DNA from: Opitutus sp. GAS368
GTDB lineage: Bacteria > Verrucomicrobiota > Verrucomicrobiia > Opitutales > Opitutaceae
Reading direction: 5' to 3'
Assembly: GCA_945903465.1 (NCBI GenBank)
Contig: CAMDOF010000008.1
Span: 1-64,000 of the forward strand
DNA: 64,000 nt
The notes below the pieces were generated by a model. The model ran no database searches and had not been told where the DNA came from. It worked only from the letters and a program-made list of their open reading frames with translations. Shown here one piece after another: positions 19,754 to 28,329 of this stretch (positions are counted from its first letter, which is position 1; each line of letters opens with the position of its first letter). The position numbers and the translations under genes were made by a program.

Positions 19754-20205
19754 TCAAGGCCTGCTGAGTTCAACGCAGAGGAGCAGATGGTCGGACGCCC
19801 GGAGAAGAGCCCCGTCATCTTCAGTGCGGTCAGGCTGGCGGGCGTGATCCGGACGTAATCGCTGGGTTGGCCGGATTTTTTAACGGGGATGGTAACACCA
19901 ACGGTATGATGCCCGACGGTCCACGCGTCGGTGACGCATACGCGCATCCGAGCGATCGAAGATGCGGCCGACGTGGCGTTGAAATCTCCCGCGAGGAGCA
20001 CGAGAATTCCCGCTGGGGCGGCGGCCACGATCGCCGGCAACTGTCGGCGCTGGGCTCGCGCTCTCGGGGCTCGCGCCGCGCGTCGAGGTGCGTGTTCAAG
20101 AAGAGCACGTCACGGCCGCGCACCTCGACGATGATTTGCTCAACGCCCCGCTGAACCTCCGGCAGCCGCCACGGATTTGCCGTAAATTCTAAAGATTGAT
20201 TATCG
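19754..20205 (-). pseudogene. Endonuclease/exonuclease/phosphatase family remnant
   Basis: The minus strand from about 20205 reads EFTANPWRLPEVQRGVEQII and then VLFLNTHLDARREPRERE. After a frame change near 20055 it continues in a second frame with VLLAGDFNATSAASSIARM, VTDAWTV and VTIPVKKSGQPSDYVRITPA. A final change leads to SDHLLLCVELSRP and a stop at 19754. NTHLD, GDFN and SDH are the ordered active-site motifs of the EEP fold. The N-terminal quarter with the first catalytic Glu/Asn is missing and at least two frameshifts are present, so it is inactive. Confidence 0.72.
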
Positions 20206-20230
20206 GACCAACTTCTTTTTCTTACCAGCG

Positions 20231-23200
20231 ATGGATTTTATCCGCATGTTTTTGCCACCCACGCCCTGCCTAAGAAACGGTCTGCTCGCGATGCTCGGCG
20301 CAGGCTTGACCGGCTTCGCGCAAACCACGCCGAGTTCTTCGGAGAAGGCGCTTGAGCTATCGGCCTTCGTGGTCGTTTCTGAAAAAGATCAGGGTTACGT
20401 GGCGACCGCGTCTCTGGCGGGGACGCGTATTCGGACGGACCTGCGAGATCTCGCCAATCCGATTTCAGTCGCGACACGCGAGTTTATGCAGGATGTCGGC
20501 GCAACGAATCCGGTTGGTCTGCTGGTTTACATGGGCAACATGGAAGCAGGTGGTATGGGTGGCAATTATTCGGGAGCGGCCATCGGCAGTCCGGCGATCT
20601 TCACAGGCGTGACGAGGCAGCCGCAAACGAACAACCGGGTTCGCGGCTTGGCCCGAGCGGATCTCACGCGTGATTATTTCCCAACGACGATGGTGTTTGA
20701 CGGTTATAACACCGCGCGGGTCGAGATCAACCGGGGGCCCAGCGCCACGTTATTCGGACTGGGTAGTCCGGGCGGTATCATCAACAATCAGTTGATTCAG
20801 CCGACGCTCAAAAACGCGGCTTCGGTGGAATTCACCTATGATTCATTTGGCACGATGCGGACGGTCTTGGACATCGACCGCGTGTTGATTCCCGGACGCT
20901 GGGCGGTCCGGGCTGCGGGGCTGACGGAGCGAGAGCAATTTGAGCAGAAGTTCGCTTTTGAGCGCGATCGGCGTGCTTTCGTGGCGATGGAGGCGGTCCT
21001 CTTTAAGGGAGGCCGCCTGCGGGGTAGTTTCGAAAAGGGCTCGGTGGATGCCAACCGGCCACGGTCGGATGCGCCCCGCGACAATCTCACGCGTTGGTGG
21101 AGCCCCGCCTTCAACAAGATCACGCACAGCCCCGCGACCGCGGAGTTTAACACCGTCAACCGCGATCTCATCCGCGCTCCCGGCGAGTGGTTTGCGCAGC
21201 CCGCTGTCGTCTATGAATCCTCGTCGTCCAACCAACCCGCCCGGATGATGCTGGCATGGTACACGATGGTCGGCGTGCCGCGGGCGCCGGGGGCCAGTCC
21301 GGCGCTGGGCTTTCAAGCCAATATGGTCTCCATTACCAAAGGAGACCAGTGGTTTCCCTCCCCCACCGCCGCCGCCAACGGGATCAAAAACGGTTCTTTC
21401 TTCGCCGATGATGCGATTAACGATTTCTCGATTTTCGATTGGCGGAAGCAGTTGCTGGATGGTCCCAATAAACGCGAGTGGGAGGATTTTAATGTTTATA
21501 ACTTCAGCTACGAGCACAGCTGGAAACACCCGCTTGGATCGGTCGGCTTTGAAGCGGCGGCCAACCGCGAACAGCTGGCGCGCAGTTTCTTTGATATGTT
21601 TCCCGGCGGCCGGGGCTATAATATCAACATCGATATCAACACGACGCTGCCCTGGGGTGTCCCCAATCCCAATTTCGGCCGGCCCTTCGTCGCGAGCAAC
21701 AACACGCGCAATACCACGGAATCCGTTCGCAAGACGGCGCGTTTGACGACTTATCTGGAGGTCGATTTCGCGCGGAAGACGGAGCGTCTCAAATGGCTCG
21801 GTCGCCATAATCTCACTGGCTATCTGAACCGGTTTTCGGTTAATGAAAATAGTTTCTCCGGTGCTCTGAGCGCCGATGAGGAGTGGACCAAGGCGGTGCG
21901 GGCGACGGATAATCCCGTGTCGGTGCGGGATGATATCAATTCCGACCTCGGGCTGGTGCGGAGCGTCGTTTATATTGGGCCGAGTTTGGCGAATTTGGGC
22001 AATCCGAAGGGGATTAATCTCCAGGGAATTCAGACCGAGTTGCGGCCCACCCAGGCGACCGGATGGTACTGGGACCCCGTCAAGGTGGCCTATGCGACGC
22101 GGCCCGTGCAGATCAGTAATGTGATGGATGAAAATGATTTTCGTCGAACGACGACCGGTGCGTCGCTCACTCGTCAAGAGATCGACTCAAAAGCGCTGAT
22201 TTACCAGGGGCGTCCGCTCAAGCAGGAGTGGATCGTCGGTACGATTGGGTGGCGTCACGACCGCGTGAAAGACTTCCGCAACAATGGCGGATCCGACGTC
22301 CGCGATCAGTATAACTTCATTGATCGCAGCAGCCCAAATTTTCGGCTGCCTGCGCAACCAGGCTCGGTCTTCGCCGAGAGCATCTGGAGCCACGGGGTCG
22401 TCATCCACCAGCCATCATTTCTGCGCTTTTCACGTCACGGCAGTATTTCCGTGCATTACAGCAAATCGGAGAACTTTCAGCCCGCCGATGCTCGCATCGA
22501 TATGTTCGGACGCCCGATCCAACCTCCCGGCGGCCGCACCGAAGATCGCGGCTTCAGCCTGACGCTCTTCGACGGCAAGCTTCAGTCGCGGTTCAACTGG
22601 TACGAGACCACCTCCGCGCGGGCTTCCCTGGGTTACGAGGGTTTCTTGATTGAGGCGGATGCTCGTATTGTCCGTTACAATACGCCCGCCGCCTTGGCCG
22701 CCGCGGGCTGGAAAGGCCCGCCGCAATTCCTGAAGGATCTGGTGAACTGGCAACAGGTCCAGACGCCTTCGCAGGTCAGCGGCGTGAACGTGACGTTTCA
22801 GCGCCCCGGGAATCTCTCCGATACCCAAAGCACTCAATCCAAGGGATTCGAGTTTGAGTCGACGTACAATCCCACCAATCAGTGGCGGATTGCGCTCAAC
22901 GTGAGTCAGCAGCAGGCCAGTCGCTCCACGATTGCGCCGGTGGCTCGGGAATATCTGGCCCTGCGCCTCGCGGAGTGGACCACCGGAAACACCGGTAATC
23001 TCCTGGCCGACGAATCCGGACAGCCCAGCAAAATCCGGATCTATGACACGCTCCTGAACAGCCTCAACGCGACCATCGCCCGCGAGGGACAGAATGTATC
23101 GGAGCTCCGCGAGTGGCGCTGGAACGTCATCTCCAACTATACCTTTGCCCGGGCCTCGGTCTTGCGGGGCTGGAATGTGGGCGGGGCGATGCGCTGGCAG

Positions 23201-23500
23201 GACAAAGTCGGTATTGGCTACCCGATCGTTAATGTGACGGGCGAAAACGGCAAGACGATCGCCGTGCCGGATTTGGGTCATCCTTATCAAGGGCCGACCG
23301 ATTTAAAATTCGACGCGTGGATCGGGTATGGCACGAAGCTGTGGCGGGACCGTGTTCGTTGGAAATTACAGCTGAACGTGCGCGATGTTCGGAGCCGAGA
23401 CCAACTGATCCCCGTCATGGCCCAGCCCGACGGCTCGGTCGCCGCGTGGGTCGCGCCGCAGGGCCGCGTACTCAGCCTGAAGTCGACCTTCGAATTCTGA
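20231..23500 (+). CDS. TonB-dependent receptor
   Basis: A 1089-residue outer-membrane receptor. A signal peptide ends near GFAQTTP (residue about 30) and is followed by a short linker with LELSAFVVVSEKDQGYVATA, a sequence around the TonB box used by verrucomicrobial receptors. The plug (about 60-220) contains RVRGLARADLTRDYF and RVEINRGPSATLFGLGSPGG, the usual plug motif. The barrel ends VLSLKSTFEF, with a terminal Phe. The carboxypeptidase-like N-terminal domain of the receptor at 0.5 kb is absent, so the two are different subtypes. It lies 0.7 kb downstream of the sulfatase on the same strand and may import its products or substrates. A Met at 20246 is a possible alternative start. Confidence 0.95.
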   Translation: MDFIRMFLPPTPCLRNGLLAMLGAGLTGFAQTTPSSSEKALELSAFVVVSEKDQGYVATASLAGTRIRTDLRDLANPISVATREFMQDVGATNPVGLLVYMGNMEAGGMGGNYSGAAIGSPAIFTGVTRQPQTNNRVRGLARADLTRDYFPTTMVFDGYNTARVEINRGPSATLFGLGSPGGIINNQLIQPTLKNAASVEFTYDSFGTMRTVLDIDRVLIPGRWAVRAAGLTEREQFEQKFAFERDRRAFVAMEAVLFKGGRLRGSFEKGSVDANRPRSDAPRDNLTRWWSPAFNKITHSPATAEFNTVNRDLIRAPGEWFAQPAVVYESSSSNQPARMMLAWYTMVGVPRAPGASPALGFQANMVSITKGDQWFPSPTAAANGIKNGSFFADDAINDFSIFDWRKQLLDGPNKREWEDFNVYNFSYEHSWKHPLGSVGFEAAANREQLARSFFDMFPGGRGYNINIDINTTLPWGVPNPNFGRPFVASNNTRNTTESVRKTARLTTYLEVDFARKTERLKWLGRHNLTGYLNRFSVNENSFSGALSADEEWTKAVRATDNPVSVRDDINSDLGLVRSVVYIGPSLANLGNPKGINLQGIQTELRPTQATGWYWDPVKVAYATRPVQISNVMDENDFRRTTTGASLTRQEIDSKALIYQGRPLKQEWIVGTIGWRHDRVKDFRNNGGSDVRDQYNFIDRSSPNFRLPAQPGSVFAESIWSHGVVIHQPSFLRFSRHGSISVHYSKSENFQPADARIDMFGRPIQPPGGRTEDRGFSLTLFDGKLQSRFNWYETTSARASLGYEGFLIEADARIVRYNTPAALAAAGWKGPPQFLKDLVNWQQVQTPSQVSGVNVTFQRPGNLSDTQSTQSKGFEFESTYNPTNQWRIALNVSQQQASRSTIAPVAREYLALRLAEWTTGNTGNLLADESGQPSKIRIYDTLLNSLNATIAREGQNVSELREWRWNVISNYTFARASVLRGWNVGGAMRWQDKVGIGYPIVNVTGENGKTIAVPDLGHPYQGPTDLKFDAWIGYGTKLWRDRVRWKLQLNVRDVRSRDQLIPVMAQPDGSVAAWVAPQGRVLSLKSTFEF

Positions 23501-23522
23501 GGCGCCCCGGCCTGGCCGGGCG

Positions 23523-23590
23523 GTAGCTGCTCCCGCTCAATAATTCCCGGCCAGCAGCTACGGCCGGAAAAGTCCGCCGCCATTTTTTTT
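23523..23590 (+). terminator. Candidate terminator hairpin after TonB receptor
   Basis: GTAGCTGCT (23523-23531) pairs exactly with AGCAGCTAC (23553-23561) across a 21-nt loop. A run of eight T occurs 22 nt further on (23583-23590). The long loop and the spacer make this a weak intrinsic terminator candidate. Confidence 0.3.
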
Positions 23591-24119
23591 AGGTCCAGAA
23601 GGGCCCGGCGCCCCGTGGCCAAGGTGCCCACGAGTAGAACGTTTGCATGAAAGGTGAATAGTTCAGCGGTCGGTTTGTCCAAGGCGGAGAAGTCGCGCCA
23701 GCGGTGGACGATGGGCGCGGCATGATTTCGTAGCCCCAAACAACAGTGAGGGTCGCCGCAATTTTTATTTCTTTCATGGTCTGCCGCTCTCCGGGGACTC
23801 TTGGCGCGTGCCCTCCAGTAAATTGATGGGACGCTTCTGTGCGTGGAGGTGTTCTTGAAAAGAGGCGCCCATCGGAGCCGAAGCGCAGCCGATGGGCCGG
23901 GGCTGGCCAGCGGCAACTCATCGGGGGGTGGCCGAGTTCGAGGCTTTGCGGTGGTTCAGAGCGTTGCGCCGCGAGCTTGCGCCAACTGGCCTCCCGGAGG
24001 CGCTTGGCAGCGGCGGTCGACAACGTGGAGGTGATGACGCGGTCGCGGTCCTTGGTGAGAATCTGCGGCGGTTTGCCGCTGGTGCTTTGGACGAGGGGCC
24101 TAGCCCGCATCAATCACAC
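23591..24119. other. Intergenic, no gene recognised
   Basis: Minus-strand frames run through this stretch, for example MKEIKIAATLTVVWGYEIMP from about 23780. None carries a family motif and frames switch often. It may be the decayed continuation of the truncated receptor locus to the right. Confidence 0.35.
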
Positions 24120-24236
24120 TTTTCTGAAGAAAATCTTTTTTCAAAGAGCGCACCGAGGTCCGAACCGAGGTCACGGAGCCAAACACCTTGTCCGCTCGGT
24201 GACTTCGGTGGGCTGGGCTCCGTGCCTCTGTGAAAT
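24120..24236. repeat. Palindromic intergenic repeat with short direct repeats
   Basis: CACGGAGCC at 24172-24180 is inverted exactly at 24216-24224 (GGCTCCGTG). To the left the octamer CCGAGGTC occurs twice (24153-24170 region). The arrangement, with CACGGAG and CACCGAGG words around it, resembles the CACAGAG-type intergenic repeats seen in many bacterial genomes. It sits exactly where the truncated TonB receptor loses its family sequence. Confidence 0.5.
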
Positions 24237-24803
24237 GCATAGGGTCAAGTTGGGTGTGAAAAATCCGGGGTAGAGGATCGAGTTGGGGCCGCGCGAAACC
24301 TGGATTTGATCGACCAGGTAGAGATCGACCTCTCCCGGAGCGCCGAAGAAATTGAGACTGCGACCGCCGCCGGGAAGACCGCGGATGCGGATTGAGCGTG
24401 GTCCTCCGCCGAGCGCGGTGTAGGCGCCGCCGACCGCGGCCGCGCTTCCGTCCTCGGTGTCGACGCGCGTGCCGAGACCGTATTCCATCGCGCTGTTGAC
24501 GTCTGTCACGGCGATGTCGCGCAGAAACTCCGCGGTCATCGGGCTGATCGCCGCGGCGATGTCCTTCAGGTTGGTACGCAGGCGGGTCCCAGCGAGCGTG
24601 TCCTGGCCGAAATACCCCGTGTCGACGGAGGAGCGGACCTCGAATGGCGAGAGCACAAGCGGTCCGTTGGTCGTGGGTGCAGCGGGTTTCGGTGGCGACG
24701 TGATCTGAGCGTGAGCGGCGCCGGTGAAAGACAGCGCGGATACATTGGCCGCAAAAGCGCACCGGTTGGGTTTGCTTGGGGCAATTCGATGGTGGGTGGG
24801 CAT
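24171..24803 (-). pseudogene. Truncated TonB-dependent receptor (plug domain only)
   Basis: From ATG 24803 the minus strand encodes a signal peptide-like start (MPTHHRIAPSKPNRC), then GPLVLSPFEVRSSVDTGYFG. A plug domain follows with AGTRLRTNLKDIAAAISPMT, SIRIRGLPGGGRSLNFFG and QIQVSRGPNSILYPGF. Receptor-like sequence ends near residue 172 (about 24288). The frame then runs through unrelated repeat-like DNA (about 38 residues) to a stop at 24171. The beta-barrel of 700 or more residues is absent, so the protein cannot transport. The break coincides with the palindromic repeat, which points to a recombination or deletion. Confidence 0.8.
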
Positions 24804-24883
24804 AGGGGTTTCGGGGATGCTACTAAAGGGGGCGGGCGAAGGTCGAGGAAGCGATCCGCCAAGCGGCGGCGCGACTTGATTGC

Positions 24884-25180
24884 TCATGGCTGCGAACACC
24901 GCCGGCAGTCTCTTCGGGCCCGCGTGTGATGCAACCGGCGCTCCGCGAGCATGAGCGCCTCGACCGCTTCTTCGGTGCGCGCCGGCGAGTGGTGCGGCCG
25001 GTGGCGGCGCGGCGGCAAGCCCGCCAAACCGAGTGCGGCGGAGCGCTCCAGATGTTTGTAGCCGGTCTTGCGGCTCGTGCCGAACTGTTCGCACAGCTCG
25101 GTTACGGTAAAGCGCCCGCTACGGGCGAGTAAAACGAACCGATTGATCTCTTCCCTATAGGTTACGTCGGTCCAGAGCAT
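24884..25180 (-). mobile_element. IS481-family transposase, N-terminal fragment
   Basis: The minus-strand frame from 25180 begins MLWTDVTYREEINRFVLLAR, then TVTELCEQFGTSRKTGYKHL and GLPPRRHRPHHSPARTEEAVEAL. This is the helix-turn-helix start of IS481 transposases (segment RELCRRFGISPKTGYKWLKR in the family, SRRPHHSP shortly after). It runs 98 residues and stops before the DDE integrase core, which is not found on the left, so the element is dead. A characteristic IS end lies just upstream at 25190-25231. Confidence 0.8.
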
Positions 25181-25189
25181 CGCCCGAGG

Positions 25190-25231
25190 TGTAACCTATC
25201 TCCCCGGATTAAGGGTCACCTATCTTGCCGG
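25190..25231. repeat. IS481 terminal sequence
   Basis: TGTAACCTATCTCCCCGGAT is followed by AAGGGTCACCTATCTTGCC. ACCTATCT occurs twice, 24 nt apart. This arrangement upstream of the transposase start is typical of IS481-group ends. The partner end was not found on the left. Confidence 0.6.
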
Positions 25232-25568
25232 GCCGAACCGGATCGGGCTTGGCTGGAAATCGTGCAGCAACTCGATGCCGGGGCACGACTGATCGAGTTT
25301 TTTTGACGGCGACGGACCTTCTGCTTTTCCCACCGCAAATCCGCGGGTTCTGCTCGAAGCGGACGATCCGACGGGGTCTGCTTTTTACCTGTTAACGTCG
25401 CGAGGGCGCGTGACTCACGTTGGTCGGGAATGACAACCTTTCCGCGGCCCCAGAATTTGCGAACACCCCCGTCGCTCCCCGCTCGACAGGCACAGGCCGG
25501 CCGCGCCACCTCCTCCGTCGAGCCGCCTGAGTGCACCGGCCACAATTAACTTCCAGCGCGCCCAGGTA
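25232..25568. other. Intergenic with unassigned coding-like remnant
   Basis: On the plus strand, about 25298-25432, an open stretch reads FFDGDGPSAFPTANPRVLLE and DPTGSAFYLLTSRGRVTHVG before a stop. It has protein-like composition but no start codon and no family I recognise. It may be the end of a gene disrupted by the IS481 insertion. Confidence 0.35.
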
Positions 25569-26817
25569 ATGATTCCGACACTGTTCGATAATAATCAGGG
25601 ATACCGAGCCGTCTTCGGCACCTTGCGCCGCCGTCTGGCGGAACCTCCGGCCCGCCAAGCTGCAGCTCTTGGTGGGCCCGCGTCGGGTGGGCAAGACCAC
25701 CCTGCTCCTGAAATTTGCCCGGACCGCCACACGTCCGGTCATCTATGTGAATGCCGATATACCGGAGGCATCCTTGCCGACGTGGGCCGATACGATGTGG
25801 CGCGAGGCGAAGGAAAAGGCCGCCCCCGGGGTGGTCGTCCTGTTGATCGACGAGATTTAGGCGTTGCCGCGTTGGAGCCAGTGGCCGAAAGCGCGGCATG
25901 ATCAGGTCCGGCGCAAACAACTGCCTCTGCACTTCGTCGCGACCGGCTCGTCGTTGCGGCAGATCGGTTCGGGTGCCCGGGAAAGCATGGCGGGAAGATT
26001 CGAGCGACTGACCATGGCGCCTTGGGGGGCGCAGGATCTGATCGATCTTGTCGCGGTTCCGAAGACCGTCGCCTCGGAAAAAATCGTGACCTGCGGAGGT
26101 TATCCCGGAGCGGTACCCTTCTGGAATGACCGTGAGCGTTGGAACCGCTATCTGCGCGACGCCATCATCGAGCCGGCCATCGGCCGCGATCTTCTCCAAC
26201 TGGAACAGGTTCGTCGCCCGGCCCTCCGGAAACAAGTGTTCGCCCTCGCCGCCGCCCATCCAGCGGAGATTCTCTCCTTGGAGAAGATCGCCGGCTCGCT
26301 GGCCGAGAAAGGCACATTGGAAACCAGCGCGCATTTTTTGGAGGTGCTGCAGCCGACGTTGCTCGTCGCGACTCTCAAAAATCACGTTGGCGATGAGATT
26401 CGAAGGCGCCGGGCTCCGCCGAAACGGGTGGTGTTGAACAACCCCTTTTGGCCGGCCGCCGTTCGGCCCCGCCTCCGACGGCTCAGTCCAGTCCGGCGGA
26501 ATGGGGGCGGTGGCTGGAGAACGCGTGCCCCGCTCCTATCGTCAACTGCGGGCAGGAGCTCTACGATTGGCGCGAGGAGCCGTGGGAAGTGGACGGGGTG
26601 GGCACGGGTTCATGGGGTCAATGGCTGGCGGAGGTGTAAGTCCGGTCCGTTTGGCCACAGCGATCTGGGTGGGCTCGCTCAGGTCGCCCGGAAAATTCCC
26701 GCCTTCAAGCCGATCGTGCTCGGCGATCCCGGCTGCGAGGACATCGCCCAAGCCGCCGGTTTCACCGCCCGATCCTGGCCGGCCTTTCTGCTGACGGGCT
26801 TGGCCGATCGTCCTAGC
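25569..26817 (+). pseudogene. AAA+ ATPase with DUF4143-type C-terminus, multiply broken
   Basis: The gene would encode an about 415-residue ATPase of the AAA_14/DUF4143 group. It starts MIPTLFDNNQGYRAVFGTLR, shifts frame near 25650, and continues with Walker A GPRRVGKTTLL and Walker B VVVLLIDEI. TAG at 25858-25860 interrupts it where related proteins have a codon such as CAG (Q). It goes on PRWSQWPKARHDQVRR and HFVATGSSLRQIGSGARESM. Frame changes near 26455 and 26637 separate WGRWLENACPAPIVNCGQEL and REEPWEVDG from KSGPFGHSDLGGLAQVARK. The ending GFTARSWPAFLLTGLAD is present. Four lesions in one gene mean true decay. Such ATPases are often found in mobile or toxin-antitoxin-like settings, but no function is established. 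Confidence 0.82.
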
Positions 26818-26829
26818 CGAAGGGCACGA

Positions 26830-27325
26830 GACCGCAGTTCCAGATTCCGCGCTTCGCCGACTCCGCGCTTCGCCAACTCCGCGAGTTTCGCCCGGACTTT
26901 TTCTGCGGTGTTGAGCCGCTCGTATTCCGCGACGCTCACGAGCATGTTGTTTTTCAACCGTCCCGACGGGGTTTCCTCCGAGAGGCCTTCGGTCGTGCTG
27001 ACCAAGCGGCAGCCGTGCCGGGCGAGGAACGAGCGAAACGGCGCCCATTCGTCCGTGTTGCGCAGCATCCGCTCGAATTTGAAAATAAAGACCACCTTCA
27101 CCTCGCCGGCCTCGATCTGAAGCCTGAGGGCCTGCAGGCCAGTCCGGTTTACCGAACCGCCGAAGTACGCCGGGTTGGTGCGGCAGAAAAATTCTACGTA
27201 ACCCTTGTGGGCGCGTTTTCTGATGTAGTCGCGGCAGATGGCCGCCTGACTCTCGCAGGAGTCAAAACGTCCGCCGACTTGGTGCAGAGTGGAAACGCGC
27301 GTGGTGATCGCGACGGGGAAAACCC
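26830..27325 (-). pseudogene. Serine recombinase (resolvase/invertase) N-terminal remnant
   Basis: The minus-strand open frame reads VAITTRVSTLHQ, where the Ser of RVST is the expected catalytic nucleophile. It continues with FDSCESQAAICRDYI and FKFERMLRNTDEWAPFRSFL, then GCRLVSTTEGLSEETPSGRL and LLVSVAEYERL-like sequence, ending in KVRAKLAELAKRG. This covers the resolvase catalytic domain, including the conserved R-M/DRxxR-type region and the E-ERxxR-like helix start. No ATG precedes it. The recombinase and zinc-ribbon domains of large serine recombinases are absent, cut where the ATPase remnant ends. Two broken genes thus abut tail to tail near 26.82 kb. Confidence 0.75.
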
Positions 27326-27410
27326 TGGGCGCGGTGTGCTGGAGCCCCGCTTACCCTACTCAGCCCTAGCGGGCTCATCGCGACGGGGACAACCCTGGGC
27401 GCGGTGTGCT
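27307..27410. repeat. 34-bp direct repeat pair
   Basis: Copies at 27307-27340 and 27377-27410 differ at one position (core GACGGGGAAAACCCTGGGCG in the first, with C replacing one A in the second). The starts are 70 bp apart. The first copy overlaps the 5-prime end of the serine recombinase remnant, so the upstream copy looks like a local duplication of that end or a recombination site. Confidence 0.65.
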
Positions 27411-27718
27411 TGGGTGACGGTTGGATCGGGCTGCATCGAAACCTCCGTTGAGGGTTGATGGGCGATCCCATTGGCCTCTGCCCGAGATATGGTTTATAGC
27501 GCAGAGACGGGAGAATTTGCCGCGGCTTTCAATCCCGGAGCATTAAACCCTTCCCGGGAGAAACGCGGAAAAATCTGCCAACGGCGTGGATTCCTAATGG
27601 GAAAATCCGAACTAAACTCCCGCAGCGTTTAACGCGCGGGTTCCGTTCCCCGTTTAACCCGCGGGAGATCATCCCGGTCGTTAAACGATCCGAACTTAGT
27701 CCGGAGTTTATTTTGAAA
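27411..27718. other. Intergenic between recombinase remnant and tRNA-Pro
   Basis: No gene is seen. It holds a short direct repeat GTTTAAC[G/C]CGCGGG (27627-27640 and 27652-27665). It also holds an 8-bp inverted pair CGCGGGTT/AACCCGCG (27635-27642, 27656-27663). Closeness to a tRNA gene and a recombinase remnant makes an old attachment site possible but unproven. Confidence 0.4.
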
Positions 27719-27795
<77 letters not shown>

Positions 27796-28244
27796 AACAT
27801 TGAGCGGTGAACAAGACCCGCTGGCACGCACGACGCAAGCGCTTTATTTCTGAGGATCCCGACCGTCTTGAAGATATCTTGATCCTTTGAGCCGTGAATG
27901 ATCGGTGGCTGCTTTTGAAAATGGGCCGGGAGTTCGTCGGTGGAAACCGAGGGTTGGAGTGGGTCAAGCAGCCGATGCGGGCGGGGGACGGCGCCCCGGG
28001 CGCGGCGGCCCGGGCGCGGCGGCGGAGTGTTACCGACTGATACCACGACGGCTGAAATTTAGGTTCCACCCCACCCGTAGGATGCCCGGACACCTCGGAA
28101 GCCAAAGTCTGTAAATCAACCGGTATTGGTCGGAGTCGCCCCTTAATCTTAAGCGGGATGGGCAGCGCGGACAGCGTCCTGTGGGCGTAGATTTTTACTA
28201 TCGACCAGAACGGGCGTGGTCTTGGCGGTGGTGCCCCGAAAGCA
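27796..28244. other. Intergenic, no gene recognised
   Basis: About 450 bp between the tRNA gene and the tandem repeats. Minus-strand frames cross it without family motifs. A CG-rich block around 27985-28025 contains two copies of GGGCGCGGCGG. Confidence 0.4.
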
Positions 28245-28285
28245 GTTTAGCCGGATATAAGTTTAGCCGGATATAAGTTTAGCCG
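28245..28285. repeat. 16-bp tandem repeat, 2.5 copies
   Basis: The unit GTTTAGCCGGATATAA is repeated exactly at 28245-28260 and 28261-28276, followed by a half unit. It sits 45 bp upstream of the 45-bp tandem array. Confidence 0.85.
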
Positions 28286-28329
28286 CGACTTCCGGCCCGG
28301 CCCTGGAGGAGGGGCGCGGCGACTCCGAG

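Noticed and set aside
24884-25094. Long minus-strand frame from 25094 that would place the truncated receptor start upstream of 24803
   Set aside because: Those residues overlap the IS481 transposase fragment in another frame and have no receptor-like signal peptide. The ATG at 24803 gives one.
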